A stretch of DNA of 64,000 nt from EA-27 sp964396265. Lineage in GTDB: Archaea; Thermoplasmatota; Thermoplasmata; RBG-16-68-12; EA-27. Location: assembly GCA_964396265.1 (NCBI GenBank), contig CAYNEM010000006.1, positions 1-64,000 of the forward strand. The letters run 5' to 3'. Under the pieces are notes generated by a model, which was given only the letters and a program-made list of their open reading frames with translations, was not told the origin of the DNA and did no database searches. The position numbers were made by a program, and so were the translations under genes. The number at the start of each line of letters is the position of its first letter. Position 1 is the stretch's first letter. Of this stretch, positions 25,527-33,281 are shown in pieces.

Positions 25527-26865
25527 GGGCCTCGTGCGCGAGGCGCTCCCCGAGGGCGCGCATTGCCTCCGCGACCTCCGCGGTACGCCCCTCCGCATAG
25601 ATACGGACGATCGCCTCGGTCCCGGAGGGACGGATGAGGACCCAGCCGCCCTCGCCGTGGACCTTCACGCCGTCGATTGTCTCGACGCGATGGCCCGACG
25701 CGCGCTCTCGGAGCCTCGTGAGAAACGCCTCGCGCCGGTCCAGAGGGCAGGCGATGCTCGACTTCCTTAGGTGATAGCGCGGGATCGCCGCCAGACACCT
25801 CGAGAGAGGTTCGCCGGAAAGCGCGAGCAGCTCCACGACCTTGGCGGCGGTCATGCCGCCGTCCCGCGCGAACAGGTGCCCGGGGAAGATCATGCCCCCG
25901 TTCTCCTCGCCGCCGAACACCGCGCCCCTCGCGAAGATCGCGCGCGCGACGAGCGGCGCCCCCACCTTCGTGTACTCGACGCGCCCCCCGTGCTTCGTCA
26001 CGGTGTCCTCGACGCAGCTCGACGAGCTCACAGGCGTCACGACGAGGCCGGGCGTGCGCCGCATGACCTCCCCCGCGAGCCAAGCGAGGAGTCGGTCCCC
26101 GTCGACGAACTCCCCGTGCTCTGTGAGGACCGCGGCGCGGTCGGCGTCCCCGTCGTGCGCGATCCCGAGGTCGGCGCCGAGGACCGGGACGAGACGACGC
26201 AGGTCCTCCAGGTTCGCGGCGGTCGGCTCCGGGTTCCTCCCGGGGAACGTGCCGTCCGGCTGCGCGTGGATCGTGGTGACCCTGCACCCGAGCTCATGCA
26301 GGAGGAAGGGCGTCGTACCGCACGCGGCGCCGTTCCCGGGGTCCACGAGGACGTGAGGCCTCCGCCGTGCGATCGCCTCGCGGTCCACCTTGGCGGCGAT
26401 GCCGTCAACATACACGCGGGGGCCGTCCGAGGCCGTCGACACGCCTCCGACGTCCCGCCACGCGGGCACCGCAAACGCGCCCGAGGCGACGGCTCCCTCG
26501 ATCCGTTCCTCGTCCTCCCGAGGAATCTCCATCCCCTGCGCGTCGACGACCTTGATGCCATTCCAGTCCGGTGGGTTGTGGGACGCGGTCACTATCAGGC
26601 CGCCGGCGAGCCCCCGCTCCTTCACGTAGTACTGCAGCGCGGGAGTCGGCAGGATCCCGAGGTCGAGGACGTGCGCTCCGGATGCAAGAAGGCCGGAGAC
26701 GAGGGCGTCGCGCACCATCGGGCCCGAGGTCCGCGTGTCCCGGCCCACCGCCAGGAGCTCCCGCCCGCGCCACGTCGCGACCGCGCGGCCGACGCGCAAC
26801 GCAAGGTCTGGCGTAAGGTCCCGCCCGACGACACCGCGGATCCCGTTCGTCCCGAATAACCTCAT
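25519..26865 (-). CDS. glmM: Phosphoglucosamine/phosphohexomutase
   Basis: 448 residues beginning MRLFGTNGIRGVVGRDL. The catalytic phosphoserine loop is TASHNPPDWNG (about residue 95), the metal loop is HDGDADRAAVL (about 235), and the phosphate-binding loop is RPSGTEAIVRIYAEG near the end. It moves phosphate between C6 and C1 of glucosamine or another hexose to feed nucleotide-sugar synthesis. The ATG at 26865 forms an ATGA overlap with the nucleotidyltransferase gene, so the two enzymes are translationally coupled and probably sequential. Confidence 0.92.
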   Translation of the reverse strand: MRLFGTNGIRGVVGRDLTPDLALRVGRAVATWRGRELLAVGRDTRTSGPMVRDALVSGLLASGAHVLDLGILPTPALQYYVKERGLAGGLIVTASHNPPDWNGIKVVDAQGMEIPREDEERIEGAVASGAFAVPAWRDVGGVSTASDGPRVYVDGIAAKVDREAIARRRPHVLVDPGNGAACGTTPFLLHELGCRVTTIHAQPDGTFPGRNPEPTAANLEDLRRLVPVLGADLGIAHDGDADRAAVLTEHGEFVDGDRLLAWLAGEVMRRTPGLVVTPVSSSSCVEDTVTKHGGRVEYTKVGAPLVARAIFARGAVFGGEENGGMIFPGHLFARDGGMTAAKVVELLALSGEPLSRCLAAIPRYHLRKSSIACPLDRREAFLTRLRERASGHRVETIDGVKVHGEGGWVLIRPSGTEAIVRIYAEGRTAEVAEAMRALGERLAHEALT

Positions 26866-27872
26866 CGGCGCACCTTCCTTGCCACGACGTCCTCGTCCGC
26901 GCGTACGACCGCGCCGTCCTCGAGAATCGAGTCCGTGACCTTCGCGCGGCTGCCGATGCGGCAACCGTCGCCCACAAGGCTCCTCGTGACCTGCGCGCGG
27001 TCTCCGACGACGACGTGGTCGAACAGGACGGAGTCGCGCACGCGCGATTCCCCAATCTCGCAGTCACAACCGACGACGACGGCTGGCCCGATCTTTCCGC
27101 GGACCACCGTGCCCGCCGCCACCGCCACCGGCTTCACGAACGTCGCGGTCGTCCCGATCGATGCACGGATGCTCACGTCGCTCCCCTGCTCGCGCAGGAG
27201 GGTCGCCGTCGCGGCGAGGAAGTTCTCCCGCGTGCCGACGTCGGACCAGTACCCAGAGAATCGGAACCCGAACAGGCCCTTGCGCAGCACCTTCGGGAAG
27301 ATGTCGCGCTCCAGGGAGGCCGTCCCGCGCTTCGTCGCCGCCAACACTTCGGGCTCGAGGACGTATGCGCCAGCGTTCACCGAGCGGGAGGGCGCGGTGC
27401 CCGGCGGAGGCTTCTCCACGAACTTCGTGATGCGGTCACCCTTCATGGCGACGACGCCGAACCCGCTCGGGTCCTCGACGTCCCATAGCGCGATCGTTCC
27501 AATGCCGCCAAAGCGGCGGTGCGCGGCCACGAGATCCCCCACCGCCAAGGACGAGACGATGTCCCCGTTGAACGCGAGGAACGTCCCATTGAGCCGGTCT
27601 TCGAGGTTCTTGATCGCGCCGCCCGTGCCCAGCGCCTTCGCTTCTTTGACGATCGTCACGGGGCGCCCGAAGTCGTTTGCGCGCAGGAAATCCCGGAGCT
27701 GGTCGACCTTGTAGTTCGCCGCGAGGAGCACCTCGTCCACCATGGAGGGAATCCGCTCGAGGAGGTGGAGGATCATCGGCTTGTTCAACAGGGGGAGGAG
27801 GGCCTTCGGTCGCGCGTAGGTGAGAGGGCGGAGGCGGGTGCCGAGGCCCCCCGCCAGGATGACGGCCTGCAC
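26862..27872 (-). CDS. Sugar-1-phosphate nucleotidyltransferase with left-handed beta-helix domain
   Basis: 336 residues. The N-terminal catalytic domain begins MQAVILAGGLGTRLRPLTYA and has RPKALLPLLNKP, then LAFNGDIV and KFVEKPP. From about residue 235 hexapeptide-repeat-like strands form a beta-helix (GKIGPAVVVGCDCEIGES and similar). It makes NDP-sugars from NTP and a hexose-1-phosphate; UDP-GlcNAc or GDP-mannose type products are likely given the adjacent glmM. It starts with GTG 37 bases after the Sm gene, on the same strand. Confidence 0.9.
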   Translation of the reverse strand: MQAVILAGGLGTRLRPLTYARPKALLPLLNKPMILHLLERIPSMVDEVLLAANYKVDQLRDFLRANDFGRPVTIVKEAKALGTGGAIKNLEDRLNGTFLAFNGDIVSSLAVGDLVAAHRRFGGIGTIALWDVEDPSGFGVVAMKGDRITKFVEKPPPGTAPSRSVNAGAYVLEPEVLAATKRGTASLERDIFPKVLRKGLFGFRFSGYWSDVGTRENFLAATATLLREQGSDVSIRASIGTTATFVKPVAVAAGTVVRGKIGPAVVVGCDCEIGESRVRDSVLFDHVVVGDRAQVTRSLVGDGCRIGSRAKVTDSILEDGAVVRADEDVVARKVRR

Positions 27873-27908
27873 GCTCGCGGAAGGACGGCGCCGTCTAAGA
27901 ACGTAGCG

Positions 27909-28124
27909 CTACCGCGGGACGATCGTGACCACGTTGTTTCCGCGGAGGACGACGGTGCCGATGCGCCGGACCTGCTCGTCCTTCGTCTCCTCTGTGTCCT
28001 CGAGCACCATGTTCATGTACTCGTCGTAGCCGGTGAGCTTCCCGTCGAGAATCCGGTTGTCCTTGAGGAGGAGTGAGATTCTCTTGTTGATGGACTTCTC
28101 TAATACGTTGAGTGGCATCACCAT
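27909..28124 (-). CDS. lsm: Sm-like archaeal protein (LSm)
   Basis: A 71-residue protein covering the full Sm fold. Sm1 is KRISLLLKDNRILDGKLTGYDEYMNMVLEDTEE and Sm2 is GTVVLRGNNVVTIVPR, with the RGNNV uridine-binding loop. Archaeal Sm rings bind U-rich RNA. An L37e gene, its common archaeal neighbour, is absent; sugar-activation genes follow instead. A TATA-like ctttaagg (minus strand, near 28160) lies upstream. Confidence 0.95.
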   Translation of the reverse strand: MVMPLNVLEKSINKRISLLLKDNRILDGKLTGYDEYMNMVLEDTEETKDEQVRRIGTVVLRGNNVVTIVPR

Positions 28125-28240
28125 TTAGGCTTCCCCTTGGGTCGAATCCGGGTCTCGGCCTTAAAGGTTTCCGTTTCGCCGCAATTCACAAGAGGTCCCA
28201 TCGCGAATCTTTACGCACCGGTGCGGGTTTGGCGGCGGCG

Positions 28241-28591
28241 ATGCTGAGCCTCCTCGAGCGATGGCGCGCGGGGCCGCCGGAGTTCATCATCCTGGCGGGG
28301 TCGTCTGTGGGGTTCGTGGCGAACGCGGTCTCCCTTGCGCTCGCGGTGCTGATCCAGGCGTCTGGGACGTGGCCAGCCTCGGTGGCGGTGTCCGGATCCG
28401 GGATGGGGCTCGCGATTCTGGCGGCGCTCGTCCTCCGGAGGCACGCGTCGAGCACGTCGCGGAACTTCGTGTACGTTGGGGCGGTGGCCACGGCCATGGC
28501 CGTCCTCTCCTTCGCAGGGCTCATCGGGGGAGGTCTTGCTCTCGCGGGGGCGATATGGGGCATCATCCGGACCTACGAGCCCCGCCCGTAG
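28241..28591 (+). CDS. Small membrane protein, about four helices
   Basis: 116 residues from the ATG at 28241. It has hydrophobic segments FIILAGSSVGFVANAVSLAL, WPASVAVSGSGMGLAILAAL, FVYVGAVATAMAVLSFAGL and IGGGLALAGAIWGII. The arrangement resembles DUF4064-like small membrane proteins, but I cannot confirm the family. A TATA-like ctttacg (28208-28214) lies 27 or more bases before the start. Confidence 0.65.
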   Translation: MLSLLERWRAGPPEFIILAGSSVGFVANAVSLALAVLIQASGTWPASVAVSGSGMGLAILAALVLRRHASSTSRNFVYVGAVATAMAVLSFAGLIGGGLALAGAIWGIIRTYEPRP

Positions 28592-28612
28592 CCTATTTAT
28601 CGTCCGATCATC

Positions 28613-28882
28613 ATGACCGGGCACGTGGAGAAGGTGAAGGTCGGGGAGGTGTTCCACTACTTCCCCAAGCCAATGGTCGCCGCGATACGCGTGACGGACG
28701 CGACCGTGAAGGTCGGGGACACGCTCCTGTTCCAGGGTCCGTCCACGAACTTCGACCAGGCCGTGGACTCCCTCGAGATCGACAAGGTGAAGGTCGAGGC
28801 GGCGACGCCGGGCCAGAGCGTCGGCATCAAGGTCCGCGACCGCACGCGCCCCGGGGATTACGTATACAAGATCGTAGCCTAG
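28613..28882 (+). CDS. EF-Tu domain 2-like small protein
   Basis: An 89-residue protein that is a single translation-factor beta barrel: VEKVKVGEVFHYFPKPMVAA, VKVGDTLLFQG, VEAATPGQSVGIKVRDRTRP and GDYVYKIVA. Such stand-alone domain-2 proteins are common in archaea and are annotated as elongation-factor-like; their role is not settled. The TATA box (tatttatc, about 28593-28600) is close to the ATG. The stop codon interlocks with that of the opposing zinc protein. Confidence 0.85.
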   Translation: MTGHVEKVKVGEVFHYFPKPMVAAIRVTDATVKVGDTLLFQGPSTNFDQAVDSLEIDKVKVEAATPGQSVGIKVRDRTRPGDYVYKIVA

Positions 28883-29010
28883 ACGTCGAGACGAAGGTCG
28901 CGCAACCTCGAGGATGCATCGGGGCGGCAGCAGTCCGAGCAGTTGCGGCAGAGCCCGTCCTCGGCGCACAGGACGGCGACCTCGTTACGGCACGAAGGGC
29001 AGATGGGCAT
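28879..29010 (-). CDS. 43-residue zinc-finger mini-protein
   Basis: An ATG frame encodes MPICPSCRNEVAVLCAEDGL followed by CRNCSDCC and a basic tail. Eight cysteines in 43 residues, with two CxxC pairs, indicate a zinc-binding knuckle. The stop shares CTAG (28879-28882) with the EF-like gene, matching the other convergent pairs here. It is too short to place in a family, but its composition is very unlikely for a chance frame. Confidence 0.65.
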   Translation of the reverse strand: MPICPSCRNEVAVLCAEDGLCRNCSDCCRPDASSRLRDLRLDV

Positions 29011-29051
29011 CGCGAGTCGTCAACACGCGGCGGACCAAGAACGTTTGGCGC

Positions 29052-29360
29052 TTATCCGGAGTCCTTCGTGACGACGACCTCATGGATCTCGAGGACGTTC
29101 GGTCCGGCGAACGCCTCCTTGGGCGGCGGGTCGCGATGCGCCTCGCCGAACGCCTCGCTCTCCGTCCATCGCTCGAAATCCTCCTTCGACCGCCAGTGCG
29201 TCATGACGACGTAGTAGTCGCCCTTCACGGGCCGCAGGACCTCCGTCCGGATGAACCCAGGGAGCTGCGCGATCGACCACTTGCGGTTCGCCCACCGCTT
29301 CTCGAACTCCGCCTCCCATCCTTTCGTGATGGGGATGCGGTTCGCGACCACGAGGACCAT
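29052..29360 (-). CDS. Antibiotic-biosynthesis-monooxygenase/IsdG-like protein
   Basis: A 102-residue ferredoxin-like dimeric alpha/beta barrel protein. It begins MVLVVANRIPITKGWEAEFE, with PGFIRTEVLRP in the middle and YYVVMTHWRSKEDFERWTES, then EAHR. The Asn near the N-terminus, the Trp and the His occupy positions used by IsdG/HmoB heme-degrading monooxygenases. The family also includes quinol monooxygenases, so heme is only one possible substrate. Confidence 0.8.
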   Translation of the reverse strand: MVLVVANRIPITKGWEAEFEKRWANRKWSIAQLPGFIRTEVLRPVKGDYYVVMTHWRSKEDFERWTESEAFGEAHRDPPPKEAFAGPNVLEIHEVVVTKDSG

Positions 29361-29400
29361 GCGTGTGTGAACCCGTTGCGCGTACTAGACCCTTTGGCGG

Positions 29401-29943
29401 CTACGGCTTCTGCCACGTCTTCTCGCCCGCGCGGACCGGGACCTTCAACCAGTTCTCCGGCGGCGGGAACGGACAGACGAAGTCGTCGCTGTACGCGCAG
29501 TACGGGTTGTACGCGGCGTTGAAGTCCACGTCGTACACGCCGGACAGGTCGAAGTCGAGGTCGAGGTAGCGCCCGGCGCCGTACGTCTCCTTCGCGCTCG
29601 TCGCATCGCGGAACGGAACGAATATGGTGTCGCGACCGCCATGCGCATGAACGGGGCGGTAGGCGTGGAGGCGCGTGGCCTGGCCCGCGACGGGGAATTC
29701 GAAGAACCCATACCGAAAGTACTGCTGCTCCGTCCCCTTGCTCGTGGCGAACGTCAGAACCTCTGGCTTCGGGTACTCCGCAATCTTCAGCCGGAACCGG
29801 AGGGCGGAATCGACCGCAAAGTAGGCGAGGCCCTTGAACGCGTGGCGCAACTCATGCGGGATCGGGGAATCGTGTCCGGTGCCGAACCAGTGGTCCTTCT
29901 CCTTCCGCTCCTGCTCGATGCGGAAGGTGTAGTCGTCGACCAT
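29401..29943 (-). CDS. DUF1684 family protein
   Basis: 180 residues from the ATG at 29943. It shows the DUF1684 pattern: ERKEKDHWFGTGHDSPIP, FKGLAYFAVD, IFVPFRDATSAKETYGAGRY, LDFDLSGVYDVDFNAAYNPY, then CAYSDDFVCPFPPPENWL and VRAGEK. No biochemical role is established. The frame is open upstream, but the next ATG lies in non-conserved sequence. It lies 70 bases downstream of a membrane-protein gene on the same strand. Confidence 0.85.
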   Translation of the reverse strand: MVDDYTFRIEQERKEKDHWFGTGHDSPIPHELRHAFKGLAYFAVDSALRFRLKIAEYPKPEVLTFATSKGTEQQYFRYGFFEFPVAGQATRLHAYRPVHAHGGRDTIFVPFRDATSAKETYGAGRYLDLDFDLSGVYDVDFNAAYNPYCAYSDDFVCPFPPPENWLKVPVRAGEKTWQKP

Positions 29944-30013
29944 CGGCGAGGGAGCGATTCCGCCCCGGATGAATCTGTGCTTCCCAGCGCCCTCGTCGGT
30001 CTCCGGGTCGTAC

Positions 30014-30574
30014 CTACTTGTCGGCGACCGCGGCCTTCCGGGCATTCCTCCACGCGGTCACATATCCGAGTCCGCCGACGAAATACCCGAGCAACGAGAG
30101 CCCGATGAGGATCGCGATGGGCACGACGAGCGGTCCGAGGATCTCCGTGTGCACGTATTCGAACCCCGCCGGTGGGCCATGGCCGCCACCGCCGACGCTG
30201 GTCGGGAGCATCGCCGCCCCCGCGGCGTAGCCCCCATAGGCCGTCACGAGAGCCGCCGCCGACCCGAGGCCCCCGCCCAAAACCAGGTGAGCCCATGCGG
30301 TGTAGTTCCGCCAGCCCGTGTACGGGACCCCCAGGGTCGCCTCGACGTGATTGTAGAACAGCGAACTCACCGCCACCGCGAGGATGCCGACGAGGCCATA
30401 CCCGATCACACCGACGACGAACCACGTGCCGGCACCGCCGCCGGCAACGATCCGCGAGGCCGCGGGTTGGCCGAAGACGGCGAGGTACAGCAGGACACTC
30501 GCCAGTCCGAACCCGATCGCACCCTGGAAGACCGCCGCCGCGAGGAACCGCGCCGCCCACTTGCTTTCAGCCAT
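30014..30574 (-). CDS. Membrane protein with about five helices
   Basis: 186 residues starting MAESKWAARFLAAAVFQGAI. Hydrophobic segments include FGLASVLLYLAVFGQ, FVVGVIGYGLVGILAVAVSS, WAHLVLGGGLGSAAALVTAY and ILGPLVVPIAILIGLSLLGY. No family is recognised. The frame runs upstream into the tRNA gene, so the ATG at 30574 is used. A TATA box (minus-strand gtatatatc, near 30640) and a perfect hairpin (30586-30605) precede it. Confidence 0.65.
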   Translation of the reverse strand: MAESKWAARFLAAAVFQGAIGFGLASVLLYLAVFGQPAASRIVAGGGAGTWFVVGVIGYGLVGILAVAVSSLFYNHVEATLGVPYTGWRNYTAWAHLVLGGGLGSAAALVTAYGGYAAGAAMLPTSVGGGGHGPPAGFEYVHTEILGPLVVPIAILIGLSLLGYFVGGLGYVTAWRNARKAAVADK

Positions 30575-30585
30575 GGATTGCCCCG

Positions 30586-30605
30586 CGTCCTGATGATTCA
30601 GGACG
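30586..30605. promoter_or_regulatory. Perfect 8-bp inverted repeat just upstream of a start codon
   Basis: CGTCCTGA, a four-base loop, then TCAGGACG. It begins 11 bases before the membrane-protein ATG (30574) and lies inside its presumed leader, also downstream of the tRNA. It could be an operator, a leader hairpin or a processing/terminator structure for the tRNA transcript. Confidence 0.5.
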
Positions 30606-30665
30606 GGAAGAAGCGTTCGATGGGTCCAACCGTGCCGATATATACACAAGGGTCTCCACGATGGA

Positions 30666-30771
30666 TGTCGGGGGCGGGATTCGAACCCGCGACCTCCGGA
30701 TGTCCCAGGAGCGCCGTCAGCGGTGCAGAACCCTATGAGTCCGGCGCTCAACCAGGCTGAGCCACCCCGAC
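30666..30771 (-). tRNA. tRNA-Met (anticodon CAT) with a 32-base intron
   Basis: The acceptor arms GTCGGGG (30771-30765) and CCCCGAC (30673-30667) pair perfectly, and the discriminator is A. The T arm is GCGGG TTCGAAT CCCGC. The D arm is GCTC AGCCTGGTTGA GCGC-like. The anticodon arm CCGGA CTCATA / A TCCGG is interrupted after position 37 by an intron (30733-30702), the canonical archaeal site cut by the splicing endonuclease. Anticodon CAT with loop CTCATAA is that of elongator tRNA-Met; tRNA-Ile2 with a modified C34 cannot be excluded. CCA is not encoded. Confidence 0.92.
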
Positions 30772-30811
30772 GCGCCGCGACACCCCAGAGGGATATACAA
30801 ACGTTGTGGGC

Positions 30812-31546
30812 TCACGACGGGTCGATCTCTTCCGTCTCCTCGGGAGGCGACGGAGCCTCGGCCTCGGGTGTGAGCTCTTCTTCGGCGTGTTCTTCGGAGG
30901 GCGGGGGAGGCGGGACCTCCGCGGGCGCACCTTCGACCGCGGCCGGGATCTCGCCCACCGCGAGGACCTGCGACTTGCGCACCTCGACGCGCGAGATAGG
31001 CTGGACGGGCTTGCACGCGGTCGCGATCTCCTTCGCGAGGTCTCCGGAGATGATGCCCTTCACGAGCTCCCCGACGGTGGCGCGCGCGGCCGCCTGAACG
31101 ATCACATTCTTCATGATCGCCCGGATGGCGCTCTGCTTGGCCGCCTGGATCCGCCGGTCGGTGATCGCCATCGGCTTCACGCGGATCCTCCAGCCGTCCT
31201 TCGTCGTCGCGTCGACGACCGCGTCCGTCCGCGTCCGCTTTCGGCGCGTGAGCCGCCGGATATAGTCCGACGTCATGTCGTGTCCCACGAACCGCGTGTG
31301 CGCCTCGGAGCCGCGAACGTCCTCCACGCGGAACTGGAGCTTGATGTGCATCTTGCTGAAGTCGCCCGTGAGGTCCTGGACGGTCACCTCCGTGATGCGG
31401 CCGGCGATCTTTCCGGGCTCCTCCGCGGGCGTCTCCCCGATCACCTGGCGGTTGAACATCTCCGGGGCGACCAGGTTGTACCACCCCTTCGCCTTCCACT
31501 TGTCCTTCACCTTGCGCTGGGACGGTTTCCCGGGTTGCTTCGCCAT
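30812..31546 (-). CDS. rps3ae: 30S ribosomal protein S3Ae
   Basis: 244 residues beginning MAKQPGKPSQRKVKDKWKAK, followed by GWYNLVAPEMFNRQVIGETP, LKLQ-type strands (MHIKLQFRVEDVRG), FVGHDMTSDYIRRLTRRKRT and VDATTKDGWRIRVKPMAITD. The S3Ae/S1e protein sits in the small ribosomal subunit. The C-terminal 40 residues are a Pro/Glu-rich acidic tail (EVPPPPPSEEHAEEELTPEA), longer than in most archaeal members. The ATG at 31546 lies about 29 bases after the TATA box ttatatac (minus strand, 31582-31575), so it is leaderless and the long upstream extension is not used. Confidence 0.95.
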   Translation of the reverse strand: MAKQPGKPSQRKVKDKWKAKGWYNLVAPEMFNRQVIGETPAEEPGKIAGRITEVTVQDLTGDFSKMHIKLQFRVEDVRGSEAHTRFVGHDMTSDYIRRLTRRKRTRTDAVVDATTKDGWRIRVKPMAITDRRIQAAKQSAIRAIMKNVIVQAAARATVGELVKGIISGDLAKEIATACKPVQPISRVEVRKSQVLAVGEIPAAVEGAPAEVPPPPPSEEHAEEELTPEAEAPSPPEETEEIDPS

Positions 31547-31574
31547 GGTGCAGTCTCGACCCAAGAAAGGGTCT

Positions 31575-31582
31575 GTATATAA
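31575..31582 (-). promoter_or_regulatory. TATA box of rps3ae
   Basis: TTATATAC on the minus strand, 29 bases before the ATG. It is one of the clearest archaeal promoters in the window and fixes the start of S3Ae. Confidence 0.75.
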
Positions 31583-31718
31583 CGCTTCGGGACTGCGACC
31601 TTCCTCACCGCCAACTGCGGGACGACTCGGGCCGGAATCGGGTGGAATCTCGGCCGACGGTCTTGAGCGAATACGGCCGTGCGCACGAATGCGCCCGTCG
31701 GGCGCAGGGAGGAAACAC

Positions 31719-32189
31719 ATGGTCCGTGTGAAGTGGGTGGCGGTGTTGGGAGCGATCGGAATCCTGGCGGCGGCGGCCTTGCTGCCGGCTGCGGAGGCCC
31801 GGGCATTCCGTGGGGAGTTGACGGCGCCCTCTGGCGGCGCCCCGTTTGGCGGCGACGTCGTAGGAGAGTATCGGATCTCGGTTCGCGGGAGCCAAGTGAC
31901 GATCTCCGCGTGGGTTGAGCTGGAGCCCCCCGCGGGCTACGTCTTCGAAGGCTGGCTCGTCGACAGTCCGACGGGGTACAAGTTGAGCCTTGGCGCGCTG
32001 GCCGGCGATGGGGACGATGATGACGACGATGACGACGAAAGCCGGATGGTCCTGCAGTTCCACCAGCGGATGGTGAACGTGTATACGTACGCCATGCTCG
32101 TCATCACGACCGAGCCGACGCGCGACCTCAATCCCGATCCGGCGATGCCCGTGGCGGGAGCACTCCTGTCGGCGCCGTTCGGACAGTGA
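31719..32189 (+). CDS. Exported protein with polyaspartate loop
   Basis: 156 residues. A signal peptide (VKWVAVLGAIGILAAAALLP, cleavage near AEA-RA) is followed by a beta-rich domain (YRISVRGSQVTISAWVELEP). An acidic run GDGDDDDDDDDE follows, encoded by a GAT/GAC repeat at about 32003-32040, and then a second beta segment (YAMLVITTEPTRDLNPDPAM). The shape resembles small secreted beta-sandwich proteins; the acidic loop may bind Ca2+ or another cation. The ATG has a good GGAGG (31709-31713) ahead of it. No family is confirmed. Confidence 0.6.
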   Translation: MVRVKWVAVLGAIGILAAAALLPAAEARAFRGELTAPSGGAPFGGDVVGEYRISVRGSQVTISAWVELEPPAGYVFEGWLVDSPTGYKLSLGALAGDGDDDDDDDDESRMVLQFHQRMVNVYTYAMLVITTEPTRDLNPDPAMPVAGALLSAPFGQ

Positions 32190-32264
32190 GCTCGACACGC
32201 CCGAAGCGCGCGGCCGTGCGCGGTCCGCGCGCCTTATTTATCCCGGTGGCCCCTGCCTACCCCA

Positions 32265-32564
32265 GTGAACGCTGCCCTCCGACAGCTCCTCTGGTATCTG
32301 TTGGCGGGGACCCGCGGCGGCGCGAACCGGGCGCGCATCCTCGAAGCTCTGAAGGAACGACCGTACAACGCCCACCAGCTGAGCGATGCCCTCGGGCTCG
32401 ACTACCGCACCGTCCGTCACCACCTCGACCTCCTGAGGAAGAACGGGCTCATCACGCAGCCCGCGGGGAACGCGTATGCGGCCCCGTACTTCTTGGCGGC
32501 GATCCTCGAGGCGAACTGGGACGTGTTCGAGGAGATCCGCCGTGGAATCGGCGGGGGGGAGTGA
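32265..32564 (+). CDS. ArsR-like winged-helix transcriptional regulator
   Basis: A 99-residue single-domain regulator: GANRARILEALKERPYNAHQ, LSDALGLDYRTVRHHLDLLR and KNGLITQPAGNAYAAPYFLA. The GTG start is 24 bases after the TATA sequence cttattta (32232-32239), so it is leaderless. The next gene, a small membrane protein, follows closely in another frame. This pairing of a winged helix with a three- to four-helix membrane protein recurs in archaea and suggests membrane-signalled control. Confidence 0.85.
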   Translation: MNAALRQLLWYLLAGTRGGANRARILEALKERPYNAHQLSDALGLDYRTVRHHLDLLRKNGLITQPAGNAYAAPYFLAAILEANWDVFEEIRRGIGGGE

Positions 32565-32604
32565 GGGCGAATTATGGCATGGGTTGAAGATTCGGCCGAC
32601 GTGG

Positions 32605-32904
32605 ATGGTGTTGCAGATGGCTGAGACGCTCATGGTGGGCAGCATCGTCGTCGGGGTCGCAAACGCGGCGCTGGCGCTGATCCTGCTCGCGCTGTACAGC
32701 CGTACGCTCCGGTCGACGAAGGCGCCTTTCACCGTCGCGCTCGTGGTGTTCGCGGCGGCGTTCCTCCTTCACAATCTCCTCGTGGTCTACTCGTACGTGA
32801 CGATGATGCCGATCGTGCCGTACGCGATGATGCCGTACCTGTTCGGCATCGCCGTCCTCGAGGCGGGCGGGCTCGGCGCGATGGTTTGGACGGCGACACG
32901 GTAG
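32605..32904 (+). CDS. Membrane protein paired with the winged-helix regulator
   Basis: About 99 residues from the ATG at 32605 (a GTG at 32542, overlapping the regulator, is possible). It has three helices: TLMVGSIVVGVANAALALIL, FTVALVVFAAAFLLHNLLVV and YLFGIAVLEAGGLGAMVW. Similar proteins follow ArsR-type regulators in haloarchaea (DUF7521-like); the match here is by organisation only. The stop is two bases from that of vapC on the other strand. Confidence 0.7.
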   Translation: MVLQMAETLMVGSIVVGVANAALALILLALYSRTLRSTKAPFTVALVVFAAAFLLHNLLVVYSYVTMMPIVPYAMMPYLFGIAVLEAGGLGAMVWTATR

Positions 32905-32906
32905 GG

Positions 32907-33281
32907 TCAAGGCCGAAGGCGCGCGAGCAGGTGGGAGTCGAAGGCCAGCGGTCGCGCTCCAAGGGAGCGGCACCAACTGACCACGACCGAGTCCGGATAG
33001 CTGAGACGCCCTGCGGCCGCCCGGTACTCCTGCCATGCGCCATCTAGGGTCGGCCGAGACGGCATCCCGATCTCCACGATGTCCTGCGCCCGCACCCACT
33101 CCCCTGCGGCGCGAGCGGCGTCGAACCCTTGGCGGTAGTGGATGAGCGCGAGCGTCTCGGAGAGAATCTCGGCGGGAATGAGGAGGGATTCGACCTGACC
33201 CCCCGCGCGAACCGCGCGCGCATGCAACGCGTCCTCCTCGGAGAACAGCGCGTACAGGAAGCTACTGTCGGCGACGCGCAT
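32907..33281 (-). CDS. vapC: PIN-domain toxin (VapC-like), module 1
   Basis: A 124-residue PIN domain: VADSSFLYALFSEED with the first acidic residue, EILSETLALIHY with the second, and LSYPDSVVVSWCRS followed by LAFDSHLLARL with the third group. VapC proteins are Mg2+-dependent RNases that often cut tRNA or rRNA. The gene overlaps the antitoxin by 20 bases. Confidence 0.88.
   Translation of the reverse strand: MRVADSSFLYALFSEEDALHARAVRAGGQVESLLIPAEILSETLALIHYRQGFDAARAAGEWVRAQDIVEIGMPSRPTLDGAWQEYRAAAGRLSYPDSVVVSWCRSLGARPLAFDSHLLARLRP

Noticed and set aside
23664..25598. 644-codon minus-strand frame across fen and DUF92
   Set aside because: It is antisense to two strongly recognised genes and has no recognisable domain.
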